DNA from: Haliclona indistincta
Taxonomy: Eukaryota > Porifera > Demospongiae > Haplosclerida > Chalinidae
Direction of reading: 5' to 3'
Assembly: GCA_964017065.1 (NCBI GenBank)
Contig: OZ024786.1
Coordinates: 8,251,047 to 8,315,046 of the forward strand
Length of the DNA stretch: 64,000 nucleotides
Part shown: in pieces, positions 50,501 to 56,938 of the stretch
Layout: every line of letters starts with the position of its first letter
Position numbering within the stretch: the first letter of the stretch is position 1
Program-made: the position numbers and the translations under genes
Notes under the pieces: model-generated
What the model saw: only the letters and a program-made list of their open reading frames with translations
The model's database searches: none
What the model was told of the DNA's origin: nothing

Positions 50501-53500
50501 GTGCTTTCATTCAGATTAGTGAGGATCCACTGTATTTGAATGCTGGCAGCTGAATATGAATCCCACTCTGTTATAGCATTACATGCTCAAATGTTAACAT
50601 CCACCGAGGCATAACCCGCACTAATGGTGCATTTTTCCGTCTGTTACTTCAGTTTAGCGGTGCACGCTGAACGATGAGCCCTGAATCTAGCAATGCAAGT
50701 ATAACTCGATAATATCAACATTTGGAACTTGTATACAAAGCTTCGTTCGTGAGTTATGGCGTGATTTGCTTAGGCTCTGTTTATAGTCAGGCGGGGCCTG
50801 ACTATTTGCGTCACCGAACAGAATAATCAGGCCGTGCCTGACTACTCTGTTTACCGTTGCTGGCGATCTGGACTTCCCCAAAGGCAAGCTAGCTGTCCAC
50901 AGTTGACTGCCTAGAAGCTGATAGGTTAGAATTTTACTACAAGATAGCAGTGCATGTCGAGAGAAATCGTGCCGTAAGAAGCTATCTCGCTCGTGGTATG
51001 CTTGTGTTGTGCTAAACATTGTAGGCACTTCCAGTTGAATTGTGGTTAGCACTGATTGGCTTCTGGTTGAATAACTAAAGGCCATGATATACTTTGTTGC
51101 ACGCAACTGTTGCCAGCAAAAAAGCACTGCATTGTGAATGCTGTACAGAAATCATGTACACATGCATATGCAGTTGTTGCCGTGTTTGTAGAATAGTAGA
51201 TAGTTTACTGTGTTTGTGAAGTGGTAGATAATTCTGTTTGTGGATAAAATGTATGTTTTTATAACTTTTAGTTGTATGACTGCACCAAGGTAACAGCACC
51301 GCTTTGGTTCTTTCATTAATTTTAGCATTATTGGAGGTTGCCCAAGGTGCTAAGAGTGCCTGCAGTCTTTGATTTGCCTATAGATACATTATGATTGTAG
51401 TGTTGGTGGTATTCTTCGCTCTCCTATAGTACTACAGGCAAATGTTTTATTACAGAATTTTTGTGGCAATCATTTCTATAGAAAGATATTTGATTTCTCT
51501 GTTTGTGTTTCCAAGTGCTACAATGATTTTGTGCCTACAATCGGTATTAGCTTCGGCTATACTTCATTCGAACTTATTTATGACTTCTTGGGGAACCGTC
51601 CTGATTATAATCTCAGTATTTTCATAAGCAGATGCACTAGCTATGCTTTTAAGCAAATTTCTCATCCCAGTATTTTAGTATAATGTCTTTGGCACTAGTC
51701 TAGCTTGCTATGACCCTCTTCCGCAAAACGACAATGGGGCAGGTCCGAAGTGCGAGAGAGGGTCTAGCCAAACTTGCAAGACAATTATTTCAAAGAAAAT
51801 AAAAAGATTTCTATCGAAATCAAAAGGATGTAGGGTTGTGAAATCTACTACTGGTCTACAATGTAATCTAACAAGGAACAAGCATGAAATGGTAACACGA
51901 TTGACTTGCTAACAGACCATAGATCCCTACATCAGTGGCTGCTGTAGTTGGCTATAGCTAGTTCAGCTAGTTGCTGTTGACAGCCACTGATGTAGTGATC
52001 TATGGTCTGTTAGCAAGTCAATCGTGTTACCATTTCATGCTTGTTCCTTGTTAGATTGCATTGTAGACCAGTAGTAGATTTCACAACCCTACATCCTTTT
52101 GATTTCGATAGAAATCTTTTTATTTTCTTGTTTGTGTCCTTTTTTCTTTTTCAGTGAAGTGCAGTTCGATATTATGCATGTACTAAGCCGTTTTTGTCAT
52201 GCCATTGGTTTAGTTTTCCAGTTGCTGATGGCTTTTCTTTATCATTAGAGAGATTAAGTTTTCATTACCTGTACGTGTAACGTGCACGCGTAACGTGTAA
52301 AAGATCACGTGAGTACTAAAATAAGTGGGCTGGGCTGGCTTACCCGTTGATTTTTACCCATTCAGTGCGTGTAGACCACTGTCTACAGGTTGGCAGTTTA
52401 CCTGTGGATTTTGTTGCTCAAAGTTTCATCAATTCCACGTTTGTTACAGATGTATGTGTAGCTTGATCCCTGCTCTACATGCTCGACTTTTCGAAACGCC
52501 GATACGAGCTGTCCTTCGCCCGTACAAGTCGTCAGGGCAGGAACGACCATGGCTCACCAAGCTGCTGGTTGGTTTGTCGAGCTACAAGCGTTTTGTTTAT
52601 CTTATGAACCATGCTCAACGCGAATCCTGGTCGTTTCTTGTCTTCTTAGCTACACACCCGAGCGCTCTGCTACATACTCGACTACAGGTATTACCCGCTA
52701 CGCCTGCAAAACTTAATCGCCAATAGTAGCCTGCCTGTGACGTCTAACGCGAGTCTACAGGTTACACGTTACGCGTTCGTAAAACTTAACCTCTCTAATA
52801 ACAATTTTAAACTTGTAGCTAAAAATGATTGTTATGGTGTACATATCAGCTCGCCTACGCATGCATGCAGTGCATACGAGCCCCGCCCACACTTCTTTGT
52901 AGACCTGTCCGTCGGTTATAATTATCTGGCAAGCACAGAATGGTGATCCTACACGAGCTTGCCGTTATTCGAAGACTCCAGACAAAATTAATGTGTTCTC
53001 CGTGATTCATACGGTGGGGCGATACCGAAGCTAGTGCTTGGTCACGTGCGCTAACCACTGCTTGCCGTGCTTGGTCGCGTGCGTATTGCGCAATCACGTG
53101 CACAATAGTGCCTAACACTTAGCTGACAATGGATCACGATCGAGAACTCGCGGAATTTAGTTCACCGTTTCGCTAAAAACAATGTTCAAAAGGCACCTGC
53201 TAGAAGAATTTCACGACTGTTCGTGGGTGTTTTTGTCTCGGCACTGCTCGCGTAAAGCCGCTAGGCGAGTGGAAGAAGAAAGAAGAAGAAAAAAAGATGA
53301 CAAAACTCGATTTTCACCGTTTCCAAGTTCGTCACTTTAGCAACAATTTCGAGCAATCTCCTTGCTACTGTAAGATGGGGCAACGCCAGATAGCAGATCA
53401 AAGTGTCTTTGGACGTATAAAATTCACCACCAGGCGGAAGTATCAGCGTTTGAACGCTAATACATTGTATGTAGCCGCCATCTTGTTTTCCGTTCAACCC

Positions 53501-55270
53501 TACATAGGGAGGCACTACCGTGCCTCCCTAATTAGACGAATTCGTTTAACATTATTCACAGTAATTTTTGCATCAACCGACGGAATCTGATTGAATGCTG
53601 ACTACGGCGAATGGTGGCAGTGATCTGTTCATGTCGATGCTGTGGTTCTACGCAGGCGCTGTTGTACAGCCTGAAAGATAGGAGAACTTATGTATGCAAA
53701 AAATGCTACCGTCGGCTGAAGAACTGCAGAAGCAGTCTGTACTGATCTATATAGGATAGCCTATCTAGTATCTACTAGCAATTCTCATCTTGAATCACCA
53801 TCCTCTCAGCTAAAGATGCCACCTTAATTTTTTAGGACATCACTGTTGGTAGAGGAAATATGGTTGACACGATAATGACTGTGAATAATGTTAACCGAAA
53901 TTCGGGTAATGAACCAATTATCTTGCGTATTTGGCTAGACTGTACTCCTGCATCTCGGACCCTCCCCCTTTTTCGTTTTGAGGAAGTGGGTCATAATGCG
54001 CTAGACTACATTGGCACATGCACACCAAGACATAACAGTAATACAATTAATACATACTCAAAATTTATTGTCCTTTGATGCTAATAATTATTTTTTTGCC
54101 TTCAGACGATAGAACAGTTAGAAGCAGACATGTTGAATGGTCAAAAACTGCAAGGACCATTGGCAGCCAAGGAAGTCCATATCCTTCTTCGCAGTGAAGG
54201 AAAAGAGTCTGAGTGAGTGAACCTTTGCATTGATATTGAATTTTATTAGCTACTGACTGGGATACGTCACTGTGGATTATTGTTTACCAGGATCTAGAAT
54301 TCTCGTGCTATGTCTCTACTGCACTACTATCGACTTGCTCAAATTCTCATTCACAACAGCATGGTAGATCACGTGATACATAATAATTAATCAGAGTTGG
54401 TAAATGGAAATGATAAATAGTCACGTGGTCTGATATAATCGTCCACAGTCACTGGGCATATTCTGTTTACACCGAAATTCACCGAAGTGACTAGAGACAA
54501 GTAGATTTACACGTTTTCCCTCATACATAATAACTTGTAACATGTAGATGATCACGTGAGCATCGCCACACGTTTGAGTACTCGTCAATTTTCCCGTTCT
54601 GAACGTGTAGCACCCGTCTACAGGTAGGCCGTTGCCCTGTAGATCCTGTTGCTCTAGATGATGTCAGCTCCACGTTTGTTATAGTTAAGCATTAGTTAAG
54701 CATCTCTATGTGCTTGTATGTATATGTGTGCTTGTAGAGCATGCACCGAGGTTTTAAATTTTAAAACCTCGGTGCCTGTTCTACATGTTGGACTGTTTAA
54801 AATCTAGATATGTGCTGTCTGTCATCAGCAGCACTCATCTGAACACGAGCAACCGTAGATTCACTTGCCACTTGCACTGCTGGAAGCTCAGCTGGGGCAA
54901 CAAACTTGTTCAGGCAATTGATTTTAGCGTATAAAACCCATGTCTTAGTGCAAAACCTGGATTCTGATCGCTCATCATCTTCGTCTAACCAGAAGTATTT
55001 TGAGGCATCTGTGAAAACTAAATCACCTACGGAATTTTACCTGCAACGCCAAACGCGAGTTACAGGTTACATGTTACCGTAACGTGAATCTAAAGGTCTC
55101 TAGTCAAAAGCCTCTGAACTGCACACGTTGCAGTAACATGTGCTTGTGCTGCTGCTTGATAGAATTTTGTATAAATTTATTGTCTTTTTTCCAGATATCC
55201 CTTAATGACAGCCACTTACAAGATTTGCTATGAAAACATACCTGCAGAGAAATTATTGGACATGATATAA
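14590..55270 (+). CDS. GPD1: cytosolic NAD-dependent glycerol-3-phosphate dehydrogenase, complete, 10 exons
   Basis: The enzyme interconverts dihydroxyacetone phosphate and glycerol-3-phosphate with NADH, linking glycolysis, lipid synthesis and the glycerophosphate shuttle. Exons: 14590-14639, 16455-16632, 17536-17604, 21217-21288, 24208-24346, 37589-37701, 37914-37954, 43636-43825, 54106-54212, 55195-55270. All have GT/AG junctions and join in frame to 1,035 bases (344 residues; human 349). Landmarks: dinucleotide motif [15 protein letters not shown] rebuilt across exons 1/2, [49 protein letters not shown] (with the family's catalytic Lys), [22 protein letters not shown] and NGQKLQGP. Total intron is about 39.6 kb; introns 5, 7 and 8 are the largest and full of mobile DNA. 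A polyadenylation signal follows 34 bp after the stop. Confidence 0.96.
14912..15185. repeat. near-perfect foldback hairpin in GPD1 intron 1
   Basis: Two arms of about 130 bp (from acaagtaataaaaac to cctcccc, and the inverted copy ending at 15185) surround a loop of about 15 bases. The arms appear almost identical, pointing to recent origin. No target duplication is evident. It has no coding content. Confidence 0.88.
15690..16146. repeat. dispersed element ending in a hairpin, copy 1
   Basis: A purine-rich agaagaag block and the distal stretch gccgccatcttgttttccg then caaccct are shared with 53235-53530. Both end in a short palindrome whose sequence differs between the copies. The 5' boundary is vague. 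Confidence 0.5.
16122..16146. repeat. 25-bp palindrome tatgccacg...cgtggcata
   Basis: This perfect 9-bp stem with a 7-base loop recurs, reverse complemented with one loop change, at 55557-55581. Confidence 0.8.
16808..16945. repeat. hairpin repeat in GPD1 intron 2
   Basis: Arms tagagaccgaggcc...ggatctacgcggtata and the inverted partner ending ggtctcta flank a GC-rich centre. Related hairpins are at 9073-9229 and 19317-19451. Confidence 0.65.
17046..17404. repeat. TTAA-family fragment, right half (GPD1 intron 2)
   Basis: This is homologous to 21645-22002 over its whole length (aagctgatatcg, ggatccgtgggtcc, tagttgacgaagctg). It ends ggtatcccgtaacc followed by TTAA (17405-17408), like the right end of the foldback element at 17683-18367. 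Confidence 0.65.
17683..18367. mobile_element. TTAA-flanked foldback transposon, 685 bp
   Basis: TTAA at 17679-17682 and 18368-18371 flank termini ggtggcgggatacc and ggtatcccgccacc. Almost the whole element is one long inverted repeat around a centre near 18020. TTAA target use is characteristic of piggyBac- and Kolobok-type transposases. The element has no coding capacity. Confidence 0.85.
18372..19890. mobile_element. TTAA-type element with TCTAGAG ends, copy A (interrupted)
   Basis: It matches 22823-23805 in two blocks (18372-18796 and 19456-19890) separated by a later insertion. It begins immediately at the TTAA that ends the preceding foldback element. The right terminus is lost after gggaata. 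Confidence 0.75.
18797..19455. mobile_element. composite insertion inside copy A
   Basis: About 660 bp is absent from copy B. The ends carry a 7-bp direct repeat aactatt. Inside, ttgtaccccacc (18797) and ggtggggtacaa (ending 19314) form short inverted ends. They are followed by a separate hairpin at 19317-19451 whose outer arms are agttaactcccggtctc and its complement. Confidence 0.6.
20180..20842. mobile_element. hAT-like MITE (TAGTGTTGTACCG ends)
   Basis: Termini tagtgttgtaccgatt and aatcggtgcaacacta are inverted; flanks atggcaat/atggcatg look like a decayed 8-bp duplication. Inside are AT-rich gatacaga repeats and a duplicated cgattgcgcaatctacca block. Short ORFs on both strands are repeat translations. 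Confidence 0.65.
21645..22002. repeat. TTAA-family fragment, right half (GPD1 intron 4)
   Basis: This is the second copy of 17046-17404, ending gtatcccgtaacc plus TTAA at 22003-22006. Both copies lack a left half. Confidence 0.65.
22823..23805. mobile_element. TTAA-flanked element with TCTAGAGGAGCC ends, copy B
   Basis: TTAA (22819-22822 and 23806-23809) flanks exact inverted ends tctagaggagcc/ggctcctctaga. At 983 bp it has no gene that I recognise. It gives the intact reference for the interrupted copy A. Confidence 0.85.
24392..24882. mobile_element. TA-flanked MITE with GCGGGTAATTTT ends
   Basis: Inverted ends tagcgggtaatttt and aaaattacccgcta, with inner inverted gccaaaattaattttt motifs, enclose an AT-rich non-coding interior. 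The flanking TA suggests Tc1/mariner-type mobilisation. Confidence 0.7.
25172..25709. mobile_element. Mutator-like element, 538 bp, 9-bp target duplication
   Basis: Ends TAGCCTCGTACC and GGTACGAGGCTA are exact inverses, and longer arms (ggctattagagagcctggtacgcattgcac) are also inverted. Direct repeats CTGCCAGAC flank it (25163-25171 and 25710-25718). A 9-bp duplication is the Mutator-like hallmark. It is non-coding and is the full-size relative of the 27-bp palindrome at 62531-62557. Confidence 0.85.
25843..26410. repeat. dispersed repeat, copy 1 (inverse of 48461-49028)
   Basis: Shared blocks include the gacaagctaattta ends, ttagaggacaat, gatcaaaa-ca-gc and atgtactatagcgcgatggcaaactg. It is in opposite orientation to the second copy. 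It retains part of the open frame of the other copy (IMYYSA-ANCLNY). Confidence 0.7.
26465..30705. repeat. satellite-like tandem array of ~500-bp units in GPD1 intron 5
   Basis: Eight units are recognisable by actcgtggattttgc near 26550, 27053, 27648, 28154, 28824, 29305, 29812 and 30318. The period is about 480-670 bp. Each holds ctgcagagaccatcgctcac, ctcgagttatg, gttgacta-ctaggtacttgtag and a variable (attc)n tract beside aacacgccgagggtt. Length differences come mainly from the attc tract and from an extra palindrome (aaccctcggcgcatgcgcgagggtt) in some units. Open frames in the array are repeat translations. Confidence 0.93.
27430..27497. repeat. (ATTC)n microsatellite inside the satellite array
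   Basis: About 16 copies of the tetranucleotide attc run directly into taaccctcggcgcatgcgcg. Other units of the array have only 2-6 copies. Confidence 0.9.
31056..32770 (-). pseudogene. decayed Ty3/gypsy retrotransposon, gag to reverse transcriptase
   Basis: In minus-strand order are a gag-like start (32766 region, [19 protein letters not shown]), two zinc knuckles near 32000-32130 ([14 protein letters not shown] and [14 protein letters not shown]), a protease/linker region with [18 protein letters not shown] near 31500, and the start of a reverse transcriptase ([29 protein letters not shown]) ending about 31060. The frame is broken at several points (ORF pieces 32806-32540, 32552-32367, 32401-32000, 31777-31319, 31415-31056). 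The catalytic Y-x-DD, RNase H, integrase and both LTRs are missing. It is an old truncated insertion. Confidence 0.85.
33005..33125. repeat. short gtacatgtataccatacac repeats and a 39-bp palindrome
   Basis: Imperfect copies of tacatgtataccatacac run from 33005 to 33080. They are followed at 33087-33125 by a perfect inverted repeat with 17-base arms (catactgagtcaccata) and a 5-base loop. Confidence 0.75.
33360..33830. mobile_element. TTAA-flanked MITE, GCCTTTTCACACTGG ends
   Basis: TTAA at 33356-33359 and 33831-33834 flank gccttttcacactgg and ccagtgtgaaaaggc. The interior (agtcaatccac, cgcgtgggcg, gtgtttcctgccca) is homologous to 38107-38599. It is non-coding. Confidence 0.85.
34937..35136. 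other. assembly gap of 200 N in the arm of a palindrome
   Basis: The Ns lie in the right arm of the outer palindrome. The flanking bases pair with 34778 (left edge of the gap) and 34669 (right edge). The missing sequence should therefore be about the reverse complement of 34670-34777, roughly 108 bp rather than 200. Confidence 0.95.
35473..37320. mobile_element. inner palindromic element nested in 34159-37499
   Basis: It begins CAGTGCTTCCAGTCTAGAC and ends, after removal of a third insertion, GGAAGCACTG followed by TA. The arms (ggaatgtctagac, agcaacac-type stem and loop near 36085) are nearly symmetric. Half of a related copy is at 46921-47567. Confidence 0.85.
36720..37311. mobile_element. 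hAT-type MITE, innermost insertion, 8-bp target duplication
   Basis: Ends TAGTGTTGTAAA and TTTACAACACTA are inverted. CTGGAAGC, part of the inner palindrome's terminus, is duplicated on both sides, giving the 8-bp duplication expected of hAT elements. The interior is full of tta-gttatagttt repeats and is non-coding. Confidence 0.88.
38107..38599. mobile_element. TTAA-flanked MITE, second copy
   Basis: TTAA 38103-38106 and 38600-38603 flank gccgtgttcacactag and ctagtgtgaacacggc. The interior matches 33360-33830 (ggctgctgggaagac, cagtgtttcctgccca). It lies in GPD1 intron 7. Confidence 0.85.
38604..39944. other. GPD1 intron 7 sequence without recognised genes
   Basis: The stretch is AT-rich. 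Near 39099 there is a worn fragment (aaggcagacaccattgggac) of the mariner-type MITE seen at 55401-55553. I see no convincing ORF. Confidence 0.5.
39945..40662. mobile_element. TTAA-flanked foldback transposon, 718 bp
   Basis: TTAA (39941-39944 and 40663-40666) flank ggggacggttacc and its near-inverse. Arms of about 350 bp are centred near 40300 (gccatttattgggaatttttcgg on both sides). The structure is like 17683-18367 but the sequence differs. It is non-coding. Confidence 0.85.
40766..43056. mobile_element. rearranged element with duplicated left end and duplicated body
   Basis: The left end cccgggtggaacgaaccgcg occurs at 40766 and again at 40947 as a 181-bp tandem duplication. The body (ttctatttgcg...) occurs at 41128 and 42085, about 955-970 bp each. 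Both bodies finish with the inverted terminus (cgcggttcgttccacccggg at 42082; a variant ending at 43056). The order is therefore L-L-body-R-body-R. Both bodies share gatcacgtgagataccgcaagagca. I recognise no gene. Confidence 0.85.
43060..43445. repeat. possible MITE with tttacac ends
   Basis: catttacacctgg at the left and a loosely inverted gtgtaaatacgg at the right bound a stretch with several ggctgtgc/gcacagc-like motifs. The boundaries are weak. Confidence 0.35.
43826..46125. other. GPD1 intron 8, first part: small hairpins, no gene seen
   Basis: I find no coding signal on either strand. Two hairpins stand out: 45274-45325 (acaaaatgcatgttag and its inverse around cctctttagcaaaatacata) and 45376-45397 (perfect 22-bp palindrome atcattgccgatcggcaatg-at). 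Confidence 0.5.
46126..46920 (-). pseudogene. hAT transposase fragment (ZBED-like), C-terminal part
   Basis: The minus-strand frame contains [15 protein letters not shown], typical of the hAT catalytic region before the dimerisation domain. After a one-base frame break near 46495 the C-terminal dimerisation block is readable ([16 protein letters not shown], then CERAFSTAG). A hAT-like terminus (cagtagagctgggcga) starts at 46126. The 5' two-thirds is missing, cut by the palindromic element starting at 46921. It is not functional. Confidence 0.85.
46921..47567. mobile_element. half copy of the inner palindromic element, interrupted by a MITE
   Basis: It matches one arm of 35473-36718 from cagtgcttccagtct to ttatttttagaccat and lacks the other arm. 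It is interrupted at 47054-47461. Confidence 0.85.
47054..47461. mobile_element. TTAA-flanked MITE, third copy, nested
   Basis: TTAA (47050-47053 and 47462-47465) flank ggcgcgttcacatgga and tccatgtgaacacgcc. The interior is rich in cgcattgaat and tccacctccgg motifs, forming further inverted pairs. It splits the host element within ctagag-ttaa-gtgtgcctag. Confidence 0.88.
47571..47864. mobile_element. 294-bp MITE with 34-bp inverted ends
   Basis: The ends taattgaatggctcagtgc and gcattgagccattcaatta extend through aaaaaggggataagt. There is one mismatch in the ends. It is non-coding. Confidence 0.88.
48100..48365. repeat. 52-bp minisatellite, five copies
   Basis: The unit contains agtagcggccgttcgtgg, atcgttgttcatgg and tcaagtacagtatagtat, starting near 48145, 48198, 48250, 48302 and 48354. 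Copies differ by single bases. Confidence 0.88.
48461..49028. mobile_element. dispersed repeat, copy 2, with inverted GGGGGGTACGACAAGC ends
   Basis: The ends ggggggtacgacaagc and gcttgtcgtacccccc are inverses. A direct repeat gggtacggat flanks it, suggesting a duplicated target of about 10 bp. It is homologous to 25843-26410. A 168-codon minus-strand frame (48946-48440) spans most of it but matches no family I know. Confidence 0.75.
49050..50486. mobile_element. dispersed element with TGCCTCGGTG ends, copy 2
   Basis: tgcctcggtg at 49050 and caccgaggca ending 50486 are exact inverses. The interior matches 8592-9642 in blocks. Overlapping ORFs of 105-158 codons at 49274-49750 on both strands have no recognisable domain. 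Confidence 0.7.
50600..51300. repeat. partial third copy of the TGCCTCGGTG element
   Basis: It shares cttgtatacaaagcttcgttcgtgagttatggcg and cactgattggcttctggttg with the two other copies. It contains the inserted palindromic pair at 50784-50844. Confidence 0.65.
50784..50844. mobile_element. 61-bp palindromic micro-element, 9-bp target duplication
   Basis: It starts TAGTCAGGC and ends GCCTGACTA, each end being itself a 21-bp palindrome. CTCTGTTTA is duplicated at 50775-50783 and 50845-50853. The related host repeats at 9290 and 49960 lack it. Confidence 0.8.
51301..51695. other. GPD1 intron 8 stretch without recognised features
   Basis: The sequence is AT-rich. A 61-codon plus-strand frame (51442-51627) has a hydrophobic translation but no start context or homology that I recognise. 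Confidence 0.4.
51696..51783. repeat. short element related to 56729-56787
   Basis: The left end tagtctagcttgcta-tgaccctc and the inverted right gagagggtctagcc resemble the 59-bp palindrome downstream. Here about 30 bp of interior remains, and no target duplication is visible. Confidence 0.55.
51793..52130. repeat. near-perfect foldback hairpin, 338 bp
   Basis: Arms of about 155 bp, from aagaaaataaaaagattt to ccctacatcagtggctg, are inverted around a small loop near 51960. The arms look almost identical. No coding content. Confidence 0.88.
52249..52798. mobile_element. dispersed element with gagattaag ends and cgtaacgtg motifs
   Basis: agagagattaagtttt and aaaacttaacctctct are inverted ends. 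Inside, inverted pairs of cgtaacgtgta/tacacgttacg follow. A relative at about 54500-55100 shares cgtctacagg, ctccacgtttgttat and the cgtaacgtg ends. An overlapping 133-codon frame is not recognisable. Confidence 0.6.
53235..53530. repeat. dispersed element ending in a hairpin, copy 2
   Basis: It shares the gaagaagaaagaagaagaa block and gtagccgccatcttgttttccg with 15690-16146. It ends in the palindrome tagggaggcac-taccgtgcctcccta (53505-53530), which differs in sequence but not in form from that of copy 1. Confidence 0.5.
54500..55100. repeat. relative of the 52249-52798 element, with a 33-bp palindrome
   Basis: Shared motifs are listed at 52249-52798. At 54743-54775 lies gcaccgaggttttaaa-t-tttaaaacctcggtgc, a perfect inverted repeat of 16-base arms. 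Its caccgagg end recalls the TGCCTCGGTG elements. Confidence 0.55.
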
Positions 55271-55303
55271 AACTGTTTTGTAACATGATGATTTTAGAGT
55301 TCT

Positions 55304-55309
55304 AATAAA
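55304..55309 (+). terminator. GPD1 polyadenylation signal AATAAA
   Basis: The canonical hexamer lies 34 bp after the GPD1 stop codon, followed by gt- and t-rich sequence. Confidence 0.75.
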
Positions 55310-55400
55310 CAGTGGCTCTTTTAGGATTTGGTACTACAAGTGCTTGGGCGCTGATGTGATGTAGGATACACAACCAGTCCGTAGACTCTGATGTAGAGTA

Positions 55401-55553
55401 CAGTAGAACCTCTCTAAGGCGGACACCATTGGGACCAACAAAATTGTCCTATTGAGAGGGTGTCCTCTGGTCAGGGGTTTATTATACACTATGTTGGTTA
55501 TATATGTCTCCATTATAGAGGAACGAGGGGTTGTCCTCTGAGGGGTTCCACTG
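55401..55553. mobile_element. 153-bp mariner-type MITE
   Basis: CAGTAGAACCTCTCTAAGG and the inverted GAGGGGTTCCACTG are flanked by TA on both sides. The inner gcggacaccattgggacc is typical of a MITE group widespread in animal genomes. Confidence 0.8.
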
Positions 55554-55556
55554 TAT

Positions 55557-55581
55557 TATGCCACGCAGTAGACGTGGCATA
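55557..55581. repeat. 25-bp palindrome, second occurrence
   Basis: This is the reverse complement of 16122-16146 apart from one loop base. Matching flanks extend the similarity to about 36 bp. Here it stands alone, beside the mariner MITE. Confidence 0.8.
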
Positions 55582-56147
55582 TGTAAGGGCAAAGGATTCA
55601 ACGGGGTCAAAGGTCACAAGTTAACCCCTCGTGCGCTCGATGAGCGGCTGACTTTGCAGGAATTTTGAACGGGAAAGGAATGCGTGTACTCGACTCGCAT
55701 ACACTCACAGATCGTGAGAACTTCTCAGAGTCACAGGGACTAAGGACTAGCTATACACGTGTGCAACGGTACCATACGTTCAGCGTTTACAGATCGCCGC
55801 GGGCACTAAACTACGAGTCCAGAGTACACTAACTGTGATTGAGAGTCTCTAGGCTACACTCTATTGAGCTTAGCCTCTGGAGTACCATTGCCTCAGTAGA
55901 TAAGGGTCATTCCATTAAAATCAACCACACTTTGAAAGTTCAAGTTACAGAATTGCACGAAACTTGATTACTGTCCTGAAATAAAAGTGATCTATGATGA
56001 ACGGCTTCTGAAATATAGCCTATTAACTATCGGACTTTTTAACGAAAATGCCTTCGCTAGCTGTTACTCAAGTTATTATAACTTTTTATCAAAACATTTC
56101 TACATCATGAGACTAGTACCATCTTATAGCTCATGAAACTGGCTTTC
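55582..56147. other. intergenic stretch downstream of GPD1
   Basis: No gene or clear repeat was found on either strand. Confidence 0.4.
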
Positions 56148-56345
56148 CAGTACAACCAGTACAACAACCTGCATAACCAGTACAAACTGTACAACCAGTG
56201 CAACCAGTAGAACCACACAACCAGTACTACAACCACACAAACAGTACAACCACAGCCTGTACAACCACACAACCTGTACAACCACACAACTTGTACAACC
56301 AGTACAAACACAACCTGTACAACCACACAACCAGTACAACCACAC
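56148..56345. repeat. acaaccagtacaaccac-type low-complexity minisatellite
   Basis: Irregular repeats of acaaccacacaaccagtac cover about 200 bp. The frames seen on both strands here are repeat translations. Confidence 0.85.
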
Positions 56346-56728
56346 AACAAAGGAACGATTCTTCTCTCCCCAATGACCAGTCTGTACTCTCAGAGATCCT
56401 CACCATGCACTCTCAGTGATAAAGGTCTCATCCTCTTTATACGCCATCATCAATCCAGTTGTATCGTAGTGAAGACCGAAGCCTTGTTAAACGAAATCAA
56501 TGGAACACTGTTTGCTCCTGACCACTTCAAGGAACATCGTGATCTTGCCAGCAACACTGGCATAGTACCCGTCTCTAACCTTCACAAAGTGTTTCCCGAC
56601 TACAACTCAGACATGCTCGTCGGATTTCTCACTTCATTAGATTTCTGTCGACAAGTGGACCCATCAGTGCTGCAGTATACTAACCTCCAGACCACACCCT
56701 CTCACTCCACACCTGATCTCCTCTTCCC

Positions 56729-56787
56729 TAGTCTAGCTTGCTAGACCCTCAACGCTCTGAGCTTTGAGGGTCTAGCAAGCTAGACTA
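56729..56787. mobile_element. 59-bp palindromic micro-element, 9-bp target duplication
   Basis: It starts TAGTCTAGCTTGCTAGACCC and ends with the inverse, with about 15 bases in the centre. CCTCTTCCC is duplicated at 56720-56728 and 56788-56796. It interrupts the COR reading frame and introduces a stop codon. Confidence 0.88.
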
Positions 56788-56938
56788 CCTCTTCCCTGGC
56801 CTCGTTCAGTCAGAGCGACCAGACAGCCTCGTCCAGCAGCTAGGAGCACTAGAGTTTGGCTGGTGTCTGAGGAGCATGGATCCACACGAGTTCTTGAGCT
56901 CTCGTTTTCTTCATCGATCTTCTCCTACTTTCCGTTAA

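Larger units (their letters stand above)
47929..50532. mobile_element. pogo/Tigger-like element carrying later insertions
   Basis: The left end CAGTCGACCCTCACTAATCC, flanked by TA, is the terminus style of pogo/Tigger elements. The right end at 50532 (gattagtgaggatccactg, then TA) is its decayed inverse. Inside are a 52-bp minisatellite and insertions at 48461-49028 and 49050-50486. There is no transposase left. Confidence 0.65.

Noticed and set aside
56105..56419. 73-81-codon frames rich in C, V, W or T, N, Q
   Set aside because: They are translations of the acaaccac low-complexity repeat in several frames.
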